From the NCBI GenBank assembly GCA_036522835.1, contig DATDFB010000207.1, positions 1 through 64,000 on the forward strand: a stretch of 64,000 bases of DNA, read 5' to 3'. Source of the stretch: DATDFB01 sp036522835 (GTDB lineage Bacteria > Acidobacteriota > Thermoanaerobaculia > Gp7-AA8). The first letter of the stretch is position 1; every line of letters starts with the position of its first letter. The translations under genes and the position numbers were made by a program. Below the pieces are notes generated by a model that was given only the letters and a program-made list of their open reading frames with translations, was not told the origin of the DNA and ran no database searches. Of the stretch, positions 36,810-44,717 are shown one piece after another.

Positions 36810-38132
36810 TCAGTGTAGTGGTTGGTTCGGATCGATGTCGAGGGAGCGGCGGAACGACGCCTGCGCGGCGCGCTCGTCGCCGAGGCAAAGCTGCGCGGTG
36901 CCGCGCGAGGCGAAGGCGAGGGCGTCGTTCGGCGCGAGCTCCGTGGCGCGCGCGAAGTCTTTCAGCGCCGCGGCGCAGTCGTTTCGTTTGAGCGCGTCTT
37001 TGCCGCGCAGCAGCAGCGACCGGCTGAGGTTCCACTTCGTCGCGGCGTGATCGGGGTCGACCTTCAGCGCCTGTTCGAACGCGGCGATCGCTTCGCCGGT
37101 GCGGCCGTCTTCGCGCAGGATCAAGCCTTCATTGCTCCACGAGCCGGCGGTGCGCGTCGAAGTTGACGATGACGGCTCGTTGCCGCCGACGTAGCCGAGG
37201 GCTTTGAGCTTCGCGATCTGTTCGTTGCCTCCCGGTGCGGCTGCTTGCGCGCGGTGGTAGGAGCGCCGATAGGCGTCGACGTCGCGCGGCATGCCGAGGA
37301 GCTCGAGGAGCGTGGGACAGATCTCGACGACGGAGCGGGGGAGCGGGCCGCGCGGATAACGCAGCACGATGCCTTCGTCGCGATGGTTGTCTGCCGGCTG
37401 CTTGCCCGAGGGCTTCGTCCAGTCGAAGCCGTGATCCGAGGCGATGAAGAGCGTCGCGCCGGTTTTCTCGGCAAGTTTTCGGTAGTCGCCGGCGATGGCG
37501 TCGATGCGCGCGAAGTAGTCGTGCGGCACGTCGGGCGCGAGGAGATGGCCGAGGGCGTCGGTGCCGTCGAAGTAGACGATGGCCAGGTCGGGGTGATCGT
37601 TGTTGATGAGCCGCAGCATCGTCGTGTGCCGCAGCTCCGTTTCAACCTTGATGCGCTCGACGCCTGCTCCGCCGCCCTTCTCCACGATCTCGCGGTCCGA
37701 CACGATCGTGCCGTTCACGCGCTCCGGCGGATATGTCGCCCACAACCCGACCACGTCGACACGGCGCCCCGTCGACGAGACCATGTTCCAGATCGCCGGC
37801 ACGGCGCGCTCGTCGCTCGTGATCGGCTCGCGCTGCCGTGTGGCTGGGTTGTAGCGCGTGAAGTCGAGGATGCGGTGCCGGAGCGGCGAGACGCCGGTCA
37901 TCATCGTCGTCCATACCAGCGGCGAGAGCGGCGGATGCTGCGTCAGGAGCGGCCCGCGCGCGCCGTCGCGCGCCAGCGCGGCGAGGTTCGGCATCGTGCC
38001 GTCGGCCATCAGTTTGTCGAGGAGCTGCCAGTCCGCGCCGTCGAGCCCGACGAAGATGACGCGCGGCCGCGGCGGCTCCGCCGGCTTCGCGCAGGCCGCC
38101 GCGACCATCAGGACGATGAGCAGTCGTTTCAC
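36810..38132 (-). CDS. type I phosphodiesterase/nucleotide pyrophosphatase-like lipoprotein with TPR tail
   Basis: A 440-residue lipoprotein (LMVAAACAKP, lipobox Cys at residue 14). The alkaline-phosphatase-fold domain has the metal and nucleophile block VIFVGLDGADW, PPLSPLVWTTMMTG (nucleophile Thr/Ser region), VYFDGTDALGH and IASDHGFDW. A C-terminal TPR part (about 330-440) includes AIAAFEQALKVDPDHAATKW. It would hydrolyse phosphate esters in the periplasm. It overlaps the CreD-like gene by four bases and precedes the TonB receptor gene. Confidence 0.9.
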   Translation of the reverse strand: MKRLLIVLMVAAACAKPAEPPRPRVIFVGLDGADWQLLDKLMADGTMPNLAALARDGARGPLLTQHPPLSPLVWTTMMTGVSPLRHRILDFTRYNPATRQREPITSDERAVPAIWNMVSSTGRRVDVVGLWATYPPERVNGTIVSDREIVEKGGGAGVERIKVETELRHTTMLRLINNDHPDLAIVYFDGTDALGHLLAPDVPHDYFARIDAIAGDYRKLAEKTGATLFIASDHGFDWTKPSGKQPADNHRDEGIVLRYPRGPLPRSVVEICPTLLELLGMPRDVDAYRRSYHRAQAAAPGGNEQIAKLKALGYVGGNEPSSSTSTRTAGSWSNEGLILREDGRTGEAIAAFEQALKVDPDHAATKWNLSRSLLLRGKDALKRNDCAAALKDFARATELAPNDALAFASRGTAQLCLGDERAAQASFRRSLDIDPNQPLH

Positions 38133-39346
38133 GCGGCGTGATTATCGCGCCCCCAAGGCACGCGCGCCGTCATCTGCATCGCTGCGAAGAGGCTGACGAT
38201 CGCGCCGATCGTGATGGCCAGACCGGTGAAGCCCTTGAAGAAGAAGGCGTACGAGAAGAGCACGAGGTAGACGAACTGCGACAGCGCCGCCTCGCGCCAG
38301 GCGAAGCGCGCATTCACCACGACGCGCAGGTAGCTGACGACGAGAAAGATCGACACGGCCGAGCAGATCAGAAACGCGGCGTGGATGGAGACGTGGTCGA
38401 CGAGGTAGGCGAGCAGCAGGTGAAAGGCGAAGAACGACGTGGCCAGGAAGAAGTAGTGCATCGGATGGAGCTCGATCTTGCGCAGCGTCGCGATCACGAA
38501 CATGAAGAAGAAAAAGAAGAGCAGCGACACCGGGGCGAACATGCTGATGCGGCCGGCCAGCGGCCCCGGCTGCAGCTTCTCCGGCATGACCATGCCGATG
38601 CCGTAGCCGCTCACGACGTTCGCATACTTCCAGGTGAGGAGCCAGCCCGTAGGCGTCGGCTTCTTGACCGTCGGCGAAAGCGATCCCTGCGGAAAGTCGA
38701 TGGCCCGGAAGTTCGTCTGCATCTCCAGAACGAAGTCGTGGATCTGCGACACGTCTTTGCCGAACGAGTACTTCCATGTGCTGAGGCCCTGCGACTTGTA
38801 GCCGGTCTCGACGCGGATGGCGGTGCCGGGTGGGCGGTGGACGACGGCGGTAACGCAGCCTTTGCCGACCGTGGTCGGCACCGGCTGTCCGTCCACGCGC
38901 AGCACGAGATCGTCATAGATGGCTTCGGGGGCCGGAAAGACGATGTTGATCGTCACCTCGTCCGACGGCGTGGTGTTGCGGACGACGTAGTCGCCGCGGA
39001 AGTCGACGCGGTACGTCGCGAACCACAGCAGTCCCTTCTGCCGTTGATCGAGGTCGAAGGCGACGCGAACGCGGCTGCGCTCGACCGGGAGGGTGGTGGT
39101 GATCTCCTCGTTGACGATCTTCTTCGTGTTGGTCTGGGGATCGTCGACGGTCTTCTGGACCGTGCGCGACGTCGTGGCGCACGGCGGCGTCTGTTCCTGC
39201 GGCGCTCCCCACGCCGACTCGACGGCCGGCCCGAGTCCGTTGCCGGCGTCGTGCGTGCGCGCGAAGATCGAGGCGCCGAGGACGATCCAGGCCAGGGTGG
39301 TGCAGAGAAAAATGGCAATGAGGGCGAGAACGTAGCGTCCGAGCAT
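38129..39346 (-). CDS. CreD-like inner membrane protein
   Basis: A 405-residue membrane protein: one N-terminal membrane helix, a periplasmic domain of about 220 residues, then a cluster of about six helices beginning LLFFFFFMFVIATL and containing LHPMHYFFLATSFFAFHLLL. The two-part layout and that block resemble CreD, a protein of the E. coli CreBC regulon with unknown biochemical role. AAAGGAG precedes the ATG by six bases. It is the first gene of the operon with the phosphodiesterase and TonB receptor. Confidence 0.75.
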   Translation of the reverse strand: MLGRYVLALIAIFLCTTLAWIVLGASIFARTHDAGNGLGPAVESAWGAPQEQTPPCATTSRTVQKTVDDPQTNTKKIVNEEITTTLPVERSRVRVAFDLDQRQKGLLWFATYRVDFRGDYVVRNTTPSDEVTINIVFPAPEAIYDDLVLRVDGQPVPTTVGKGCVTAVVHRPPGTAIRVETGYKSQGLSTWKYSFGKDVSQIHDFVLEMQTNFRAIDFPQGSLSPTVKKPTPTGWLLTWKYANVVSGYGIGMVMPEKLQPGPLAGRISMFAPVSLLFFFFFMFVIATLRKIELHPMHYFFLATSFFAFHLLLAYLVDHVSIHAAFLICSAVSIFLVVSYLRVVVNARFAWREAALSQFVYLVLFSYAFFFKGFTGLAITIGAIVSLFAAMQMTARVPWGRDNHAA

Positions 39347-39446
39347 GTGCGGCTCCTTTGAACCGCAAAGTGCTTTTCAATTGGGGCACTGGTGTGGCGG
39401 CGGCGGGGCGATTTGCGTCGCGTTCGGCAAGGACTTGTCTGGAAAA

Positions 39447-39536
39447 TCAGGGTTCGACCCTGGAAAGTGAAGGTCGGACCGGGTCGGACCTTGAAAAGTG
39501 AAGGTTCGACCTTGGGAAGTGAAGGTTCGACCTTGC
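39447..39536. repeat. tandem copies of AAGTGAAGGTTCGACCTTGG
   Basis: About four units of roughly 20-30 bases, each with a palindrome of the type AAGGTTCGACCTT or CAGGGTTCGACCCTG. They lie in the 360-base divergent gap between the CreD-like gene and the next plus-strand gene. The rest of that gap holds no gene that I can see; it must contain both promoters, and a good AGGAGG ribosome binding site at its right end. Confidence 0.8.
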
Positions 39537-39706
39537 CTCGCCAGGACGTGACGATCGACGCGTCACCGCTGCTCTCCCGGCGCGCCCATGCATGACAACA
39601 CCGGTCTGATCGTAGTCTGCGGAGTGGAAAAGATCACCAAATGAACCGCGACCTTCCGCGGTAGGGGAAGCACCCGCTAGCGCCCCTCCTATGCAGGAGG
39701 TGTCCG

Positions 39707-40624
39707 GTGAAGAACGTGTCCCGTTTCCTTGTGCTCTTCGCGTTCGCCGTCACGGCCGACGCGCAGGTGGTGATCAAGCTCGACAACTCGTTCATCAACG
39801 ACTTCGCGAACCGCGCCACGATCACCGCGAATTACATGGTGGTTCACGCGCACCCGCGTCCGAATCCCGGTAGCAAGGACGGCGACCTCCACGTCGCCGG
39901 TACGGCGAAAGAGATCGGCCTCGCCGCAGTGGCCGAGATCATGAATGCGAAGGACGAGAAGCCGGCGATGGACGCGATCCACGCTGTCGAAGGGAAGGGC
40001 GAGACGATCGAGGTGACGGGAGCATGGCGCCTGTGGGCGGAGCACGCCGGTGGCACGGACCAGATCCAGACCGACGACACAGCCGGAATCATCAAACACA
40101 TAAGGAACACGAACCCCGATCACGTGTTTCAGATCCACCCGATCACGAGCGTGAACGCCATTGACGTTCGTAAGGGGTTCCACCCGACCGCCGGATTCAA
40201 GCCGAAAGACGCGGAGCAAGCGTTCACGCAGTACGAGAACCTGCGTTGCAGGATCATGCCCGGCTCCGATCAGACGACGATCATGACGAACATGGCAGGG
40301 TTCAATTACGTGAAGTTCCGCATGGATCTGGTCGAGGATCCGACGCCGTTCGCCGCCGGCGACGGCACGTTCGCATATGCGAGTGTCAGCACGCTTGATG
40401 ACGAGCTGCTGATACGCCGCCGCCGTATGATCTTCCTGGCCGGGACACCGCCGGAAAAAGCGGTGAAGAAGATGAAGACGGGCGATCACATGATCGTGCT
40501 TGGCATTCCCCGCATCGACCTCGCGCTGGTGAAATTCCGCAGGGACAACGCGGCAAACCGCCCCGAAGTGCTCGACTGGAACCTGCCGTATGAGATCGTG
40601 GTGGTGGGGGTGTTCGCACAGTAA
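39707..40624 (+). CDS. secreted hypothetical protein, 305 residues
   Basis: A signal peptide (VKNVSRFLVLFAFAVTADAQ) is followed by a soluble domain with blocks such as NRATITANYMVVHAHPRPNP, WRLWAEHAGGTDQIQTDDTA and HVFQIHPITSVNAIDVRKGF, and a late KKMKTGDHMIVLGIPRIDLA. I do not recognise the family. The GTG start is fixed by AGGAGG six bases upstream. It stands alone on its strand between a divergent operon and tRNA genes on the opposite strand. Confidence 0.8.
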   Translation: MKNVSRFLVLFAFAVTADAQVVIKLDNSFINDFANRATITANYMVVHAHPRPNPGSKDGDLHVAGTAKEIGLAAVAEIMNAKDEKPAMDAIHAVEGKGETIEVTGAWRLWAEHAGGTDQIQTDDTAGIIKHIRNTNPDHVFQIHPITSVNAIDVRKGFHPTAGFKPKDAEQAFTQYENLRCRIMPGSDQTTIMTNMAGFNYVKFRMDLVEDPTPFAAGDGTFAYASVSTLDDELLIRRRRMIFLAGTPPEKAVKKMKTGDHMIVLGIPRIDLALVKFRRDNAANRPEVLDWNLPYEIVVVGVFAQ

Positions 40625-40629
40625 GGGCT

Positions 40630-40720
40630 TGGCGGAGAGAGTGGGATTCGAACCCACGGTACGCGGTTAACGTACACACGCTTTCCAAGCGTGCGCCTTA
40701 AGCCACTCGGCCATCTCTCC
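40630..40720 (-). tRNA. tRNA-Ser (anticodon GGA), CCA encoded
   Basis: Acceptor stem GGAGAGA pairs with TCTCTCC, followed by discriminator G and an encoded CCA. The anticodon arm reads CGCTTGGAAAGCG with GGA, and a long class II variable arm and the T-arm GGGTTCGAATCCC follow. It is 91 nucleotides long, as expected for serine tRNA. Confidence 0.95.
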
Positions 40721-40756
40721 GGGGTCGGGTCAGTCGATGGATCGGGCGTTGCCGGC

Positions 40757-40824
<68 letters not shown>

Positions 40825-40846
<22 letters not shown>

Positions 40847-41307
40847 GTTTTTTCCGGCCGCCGGCGCAGCGTCTGAAAGAATCGCTGCAGGAGCTCGCGG
40901 GAGCGCTCCTCTTCGAACCCGCCCGTCACCTCCAGGCGGTGATTGAGACGCGGGTCCTGGACGAGGTTCCCGAGCGTGCCGCAGAAGCCGGCCTTCGGGT
41001 CGTAGGCGCCGAAGATCAGCTGCTCGACGCGCGCGTTCACCAGCGCCCCGGCGCACATCGCGCACGGCTCGAGGGTCACGACCATCGTCGTTCCTTCGAG
41101 CCGCCAGTCGCCGATCGCGCGGGCCGCCTCGCCGATGGCGATCAGCTCCGCGTGTCCGAGGGGATCGCCGGACTCGCGGCGGTTGCGCCCGCGGCCGATG
41201 ATCCTCCCCTCCCGATCGACGACTACCGCCCCAACCGGGATCTCTCCCTCGGCGGCGGCCGCTTCCGCGAGCGCAAGCGCTTCTTCCATCCACTGCGCTC
41301 GATCCAT
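40825..41307 (-). CDS. tadA: tRNA adenosine(34) deaminase TadA
   Basis: A 160-residue zinc deaminase with HAE (His52, Glu54) and PCAMC (Cys82 and Cys85 as zinc ligands). It converts A34 of tRNA-Arg(ACG) to inosine. The ATG start gives MDRAQWMEEALALAEAAAAE, the normal family N-terminus. The last seven codons or so run into the gene for tRNA-Ser(CGA), so the C-terminal residues EKTERWQSG are encoded by tRNA sequence. The gene for its substrate, tRNA-Arg(ACG), lies 54 bases upstream on the same strand. Confidence 0.95.
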
Positions 41308-41361
41308 CTTCAAAGAGTACAACGGCGGGCTCGCGTGCCCGCCGTCAGTCCGTGATCGTTT

Positions 41362-41438
41362 TGGTGCACCCAGGAGGACTCGAACCTCCAACCTTCTGAT
41401 CCGTAGTCAGATGCTCTATCCAATTAAGCTATGGGTGC
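41362..41438 (-). tRNA. tRNA-Arg (anticodon ACG), CCA encoded
   Basis: Acceptor stem GCACCCA pairs with TGGGTGC, then A and CCA. The anticodon arm TCTGACTACGGATCAGA carries ACG, and the T-arm is GGAGGTTCGAGTCCTCC. Length is 77 nucleotides. Its A34 is the substrate of TadA, encoded directly downstream. Confidence 0.96.
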
Positions 41439-41581
41439 GAGCACGGAAAACTAACCGGACGGTGCCGGGGTGAATTCCGAGCCGCGCATTCTAGCCGCCG
41501 CTCCCGAACCGTGCAAGTTTGGCCCGAGGCACGTCGATTGCGGTAGACTTGGCGGCCTCAGACGAGCAGTTGGTTTCACGG

Positions 41582-41633
41582 CCTCTACGGTTGGCTACTG
41601 CCTACCCCACCCTTCCCCAGCCAACCGTGGAGG
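41582..41633 (+). promoter_or_regulatory. long inverted repeat upstream of a hypothetical gene
   Basis: CCTCTACGGTTGGCT and AGCCAACCGTGGAGG pair over 15 positions with one mismatch, around a 22-base C-rich loop. The structure ends 16 bases before the ATG of the next gene and, in RNA, could hide or expose its translation start. It may also be a repeat or a protein-binding site. The rest of the 211-base gap after tRNA-Arg shows nothing else I can name. Confidence 0.45.
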
Positions 41634-41649
41634 CGTGATTTTCTTCACC

Positions 41650-42084
41650 ATGCCCATCGATCGGAACGCCTTCTTCGCCCGCACCATGCACACCCCTGAC
41701 ACTGCCGAGCGGGCGGAGCTGCGCGCCGCGTTGCGCGATCTGTCGAAGTCGCTGTTGCCGCTGCACCGCGCGCTGATCCAGGCGGCGCGCGAGGACTACG
41801 CGTTCGCGCATGGAAAGACCGTCACGCCCGCGCAACTGCTGCAGCTCGTCACCGACGATCCGTTCTTCGCCTGGCTGAAGCCGATGACGGCGATCATCGT
41901 CGACATCGACGAGATGACGCGCACCGACTTCGAGGCCGACGCGGCCCGCGGCATGGCCTCGCGCGTCGAGCAGCTCTTCGACGGCGCGATGAAGGAGCGC
42001 TACGTGCCGCTGCTGCAGCGCGACGTCGACGTGGCCATCGCTCACGCGGCCATGCGCCGAGCGCTCGCTAAACTTCGCGCTTGA
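41650..42084 (+). CDS. hypothetical helical protein, 144 residues
   Basis: A soluble, mostly helical protein (MPIDRNAFFARTMHTPDTAE; LLPLHRALIQAAREDYAFAH; DPFFAWLKPMTAIIVDIDEM). It has no signal peptide, no membrane segment and no domain I recognise. No clear ribosome binding site precedes the ATG; a long hairpin lies there instead. Its end overlaps by 17 bases, convergently, the end of the small gene on the other strand. Confidence 0.7.
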   Translation: MPIDRNAFFARTMHTPDTAERAELRAALRDLSKSLLPLHRALIQAAREDYAFAHGKTVTPAQLLQLVTDDPFFAWLKPMTAIIVDIDEMTRTDFEADAARGMASRVEQLFDGAMKERYVPLLQRDVDVAIAHAAMRRALAKLRA

Positions 42085-42247
42085 CCTCGCGCACGTTCGG
42101 CACATCGCGGACGAAATCGCGGTCGCGCGGATCGACCTGGATCTCCTGCCCGTGTTTGCGGAACCGGTATTTGCGTCCGCTGGGACCGTAGAACGTCATG
42201 TACGAGTAGCCGATGTAGCGAAACGTGGCGACGTTTTCCGTTTCCAT
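42068..42247 (-). CDS. small protein of 59 residues under an ECF-type promoter
   Basis: METENVATFRYIGYSYMTFY begins the protein, followed by GPSGRKYRFRKHGQEIQVDP and ending VREVKREV. It is basic, with no signal peptide or membrane segment, and the Tyr/Phe-Gly-rich start followed by charged strands looks like a small folded beta protein. A TGAAAC...CGTC promoter almost identical to that of the ECF sigma gene ends ten bases before the ATG, so the transcript would be leaderless or nearly so. No Shine-Dalgarno is present. Function unknown; probable member of the ECF regulon. Confidence 0.7.
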   Translation of the reverse strand: METENVATFRYIGYSYMTFYGPSGRKYRFRKHGQEIQVDPRDRDFVRDVPNVREVKREV

Positions 42248-42256
42248 ACATCAAGG

Positions 42257-42284
42257 TAGTGACGCAAGACACGGAAACGTTTCA
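42257..42284 (-). promoter_or_regulatory. ECF-type promoter of the 59-residue protein gene
   Basis: On the minus strand, TGAAACGTTT is followed ten bases later by CGTCACTAC; from TGAAAC to CGTC the spacer is 14 bases. The sequence upstream of the ECF sigma gene at 47080-47053 has the same two blocks at the same distance. The -35 block overlaps the stop codon of the CHAT gene, so the small gene would have its own start inside the end of the operon. Confidence 0.6.
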
Positions 42285-44717
42285 CGGCCCGCCGTAGATC
42301 ACGAACGGAGCCCAGTAGAGCGGCTGCTTGTGAATCTCGTCGACGTTCTCGGAGTGCAGGAGAGACAGTTTCGCGCGGCGCAGCGCCTCGGCGGGCTCGA
42401 CGCCGTTTCGAATTGCGGCATACATCGACTCCATCAATCCCGGCGCGGCCGAGTCGCTCACGTTCCACTGCGCCGCCACGACGCGCCGCGCTCCGGCGCC
42501 GAGAAAGGCCCAGGCCAAGCCGACCAAGCCTTCGCCGGCATAGCTGCGGCGGCCGGCACTGTTGCAGCTGGAGATCGTCACGAGCTCCGCTGCCAGCCGG
42601 CGGTTCACGATGTCGCTGCCGCGGAGCTGGATGCCGTGCGCATCGGGTGCGAGGATCACCGCCGACTCCAGCGGCGCTGCCGTGCTCGCGGTCGCGTGCG
42701 CGGCGAAATGAATGTAATCGAACGTTTCCGGGCGCGCCGCTGCGTACGATGCCGGCGTCGCGGCCGGGCCGGAGAGGATGACGCAGCGCGACGAATCGAA
42801 ATGCTGCGCCACGTTGGAGATTTCCAGGCCCGATTTCCGTAGCCAAGGGAAGGAGCGCCCCGCATCGGGAATGTTGCCGACGGCAAGGAGCCGGGCGTCG
42901 GACATGCCCTTCCACGCCGGCGTCGAGGCCAGCAGATGCAGCGACGGCGAGTAGCTGACGGTGACATCGTCGATCCAGTAGTGCGGCTGCGGCGCCGGAG
43001 CGATGAGCGTTTCGAAGTTCAGGGCAGTGAGGTGCGCATCGGGAAGGATGATCACGCGCGACTGCGGCGCGATCTTCGCCGGCGCGACGAGCATGGCATA
43101 CAACTTAGGTCCCAGCGTGCTGCGCCTCAGCGAATGCCGCGTCGACTGCAGCTCGGTGAGGTAGGCGTCGACGGTGCGGTCGATCTCTTCGTCCGCGGGA
43201 AGCGGGGCGAGCTTGATGCCCTGCGGCGTGATCGTCCAGAGCAGCGACCTGCGGGCGCCGACCCAGTAGACGAGGATCGTGGCGTTCTTCGCCCGGGCCA
43301 GCCGCACCGGGTCGACGGAGAGGCCGGTCTTGATGCCGACTGCCTCACGCAGTGTGCGCGCGCGGCTGCGCTCGGCGACCTCGAGAGCCTCGGCGATTCG
43401 CCCCGACTGCCGCAGCATGTCGATGTAGCCGTCGTAGAAGCTGAGGAAGTTGCGCTCGAACGACAGCAACGGCTCCTTCCCTTGGACCTTCTCACGCGCT
43501 TCCACGCCGGTCTTCAAGGTCGCCTCGTACATCTGTTGCGCTTCGGCGAGGTGTCCGAGCCTTGCGTAGATGCCGGCTTCGTAGCCCTGCACGCGCCAAC
43601 GCGTTGCAGGCTCGAGCCCCTTCGATTCGAGCACTTGGTTGAGGATCTCGAGCGCCGCCGCCGGGTTGCCGGTAGCGTCGAGAATGCGTGCTTTGTCGAC
43701 CAAGTCGACGAGGACTCCCTTGGGGTCGTTCTGTCGCGTCTTTAGCGCCTGGTCGTTCCACTTCTTCGCCGCATCGTAATTGCCAAGCCGGAACTCGATC
43801 GAGCCGAGCTGATGATAGGAGTTGGCCAGTGCTGCCCGATCCGCGCCTCGCTTCGCGATGGCAAAGGCCGCATTCGCATACGGCAAGGCTTGGTCGTATT
43901 CCATGCGCCGTACATGAGCCTCGGCGATGTGAACCGATGCGATGTGCTCGTAATAGGTGTTCGACTGCTGACGTGCGGCGGTGAGAGCAGGCATCAAGAG
44001 CTGCAGCGCCCGATCGGGATCGCCGCTGTCCAGATAGCACCAGCCGAGGTTCGCGTTCGCCGCGAGCTGGAGCGGCGGCGCCTGCGCGGCGTCCGCGTAC
44101 TTCGATGCCTTCGTGTAGTAATCAATACCTTCGGCCCACCGGCCGTCATTCGCCGCGTGGTAGCCGAGGCTTCCGTACGCCATGGCCAGTGCCGGCATCT
44201 GCTTTGCGGCCATGCCGGTTTCGATGGCTTTCTCCGCACACTGCTTCGCGTCCGCATCCTTCTTTAGTCGAAAGAGAACCGCGCTTCGCCGCGCGGCGAT
44301 CTCCGGACGCAGCTCCGGACAGCATCGCGCTGCAAGGTCATCGGCGCTCGAGAGGATCTCGTTGGCTTTCGCTGGGAGGAGGGCGGCCTGCGTCATCAAA
44401 TGACGGACCGCCGGCAACGAGGTGCCAGCGGCGGGTGTTTGCTCCAGCAAGCGCAGCGCGCGCTTCGCGTCCCTCTTGGCAAACGATTCGGCCTCGAGGA
44501 CGGTGAAGAGCTGATGCCAGTAAGCCTGTGCCGCGAAGCGTTGCTCCCCCTGCTTCGCAATGAGCTCCGCGGCCAGGTAGTTGCCGCGCAGAATCGCCGT
44601 CCGCCCTCGCGCGTACAGCGTCTGCGCAGAGACCGGGGCGGGCGCCGCACTCCGCTCCTTCCGCGCGTGGCAGGCCATGGCGGCGAGAAGGAGCAGCGCC
44701 GCGGCGCCGCGCCTCAT
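42282..44717 (-). CDS. CHAT domain lipoprotein with TPR repeats
   Basis: An 811-residue lipoprotein (LLLLAAMACHARK, lipobox Cys at residue 16). Residues about 30-430 are TPR-like repeats (ALPYANAAFAIAKRGADRAA; NSYHQLGSIEFRLGNYDAAK). The C-terminal CHAT domain (about 500-811) is a caspase-like peptidase with the His in YIHFAAHA (near 670) and the Cys in VTISSCNSAG (near 718), both present. It starts inside the stop of the preceding gene (ATGA). TPR-CHAT proteins act as regulated proteases; substrate and trigger are unknown. The lipid anchor puts it outside the cytoplasm. Confidence 0.92.
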   Translation of the reverse strand: MRRGAAALLLLAAMACHARKERSAAPAPVSAQTLYARGRTAILRGNYLAAELIAKQGEQRFAAQAYWHQLFTVLEAESFAKRDAKRALRLLEQTPAAGTSLPAVRHLMTQAALLPAKANEILSSADDLAARCCPELRPEIAARRSAVLFRLKKDADAKQCAEKAIETGMAAKQMPALAMAYGSLGYHAANDGRWAEGIDYYTKASKYADAAQAPPLQLAANANLGWCYLDSGDPDRALQLLMPALTAARQQSNTYYEHIASVHIAEAHVRRMEYDQALPYANAAFAIAKRGADRAALANSYHQLGSIEFRLGNYDAAKKWNDQALKTRQNDPKGVLVDLVDKARILDATGNPAAALEILNQVLESKGLEPATRWRVQGYEAGIYARLGHLAEAQQMYEATLKTGVEAREKVQGKEPLLSFERNFLSFYDGYIDMLRQSGRIAEALEVAERSRARTLREAVGIKTGLSVDPVRLARAKNATILVYWVGARRSLLWTITPQGIKLAPLPADEEIDRTVDAYLTELQSTRHSLRRSTLGPKLYAMLVAPAKIAPQSRVIILPDAHLTALNFETLIAPAPQPHYWIDDVTVSYSPSLHLLASTPAWKGMSDARLLAVGNIPDAGRSFPWLRKSGLEISNVAQHFDSSRCVILSGPAATPASYAAARPETFDYIHFAAHATASTAAPLESAVILAPDAHGIQLRGSDIVNRRLAAELVTISSCNSAGRRSYAGEGLVGLAWAFLGAGARRVVAAQWNVSDSAAPGLMESMYAAIRNGVEPAEALRRAKLSLLHSENVDEIHKQPLYWAPFVIYGGP

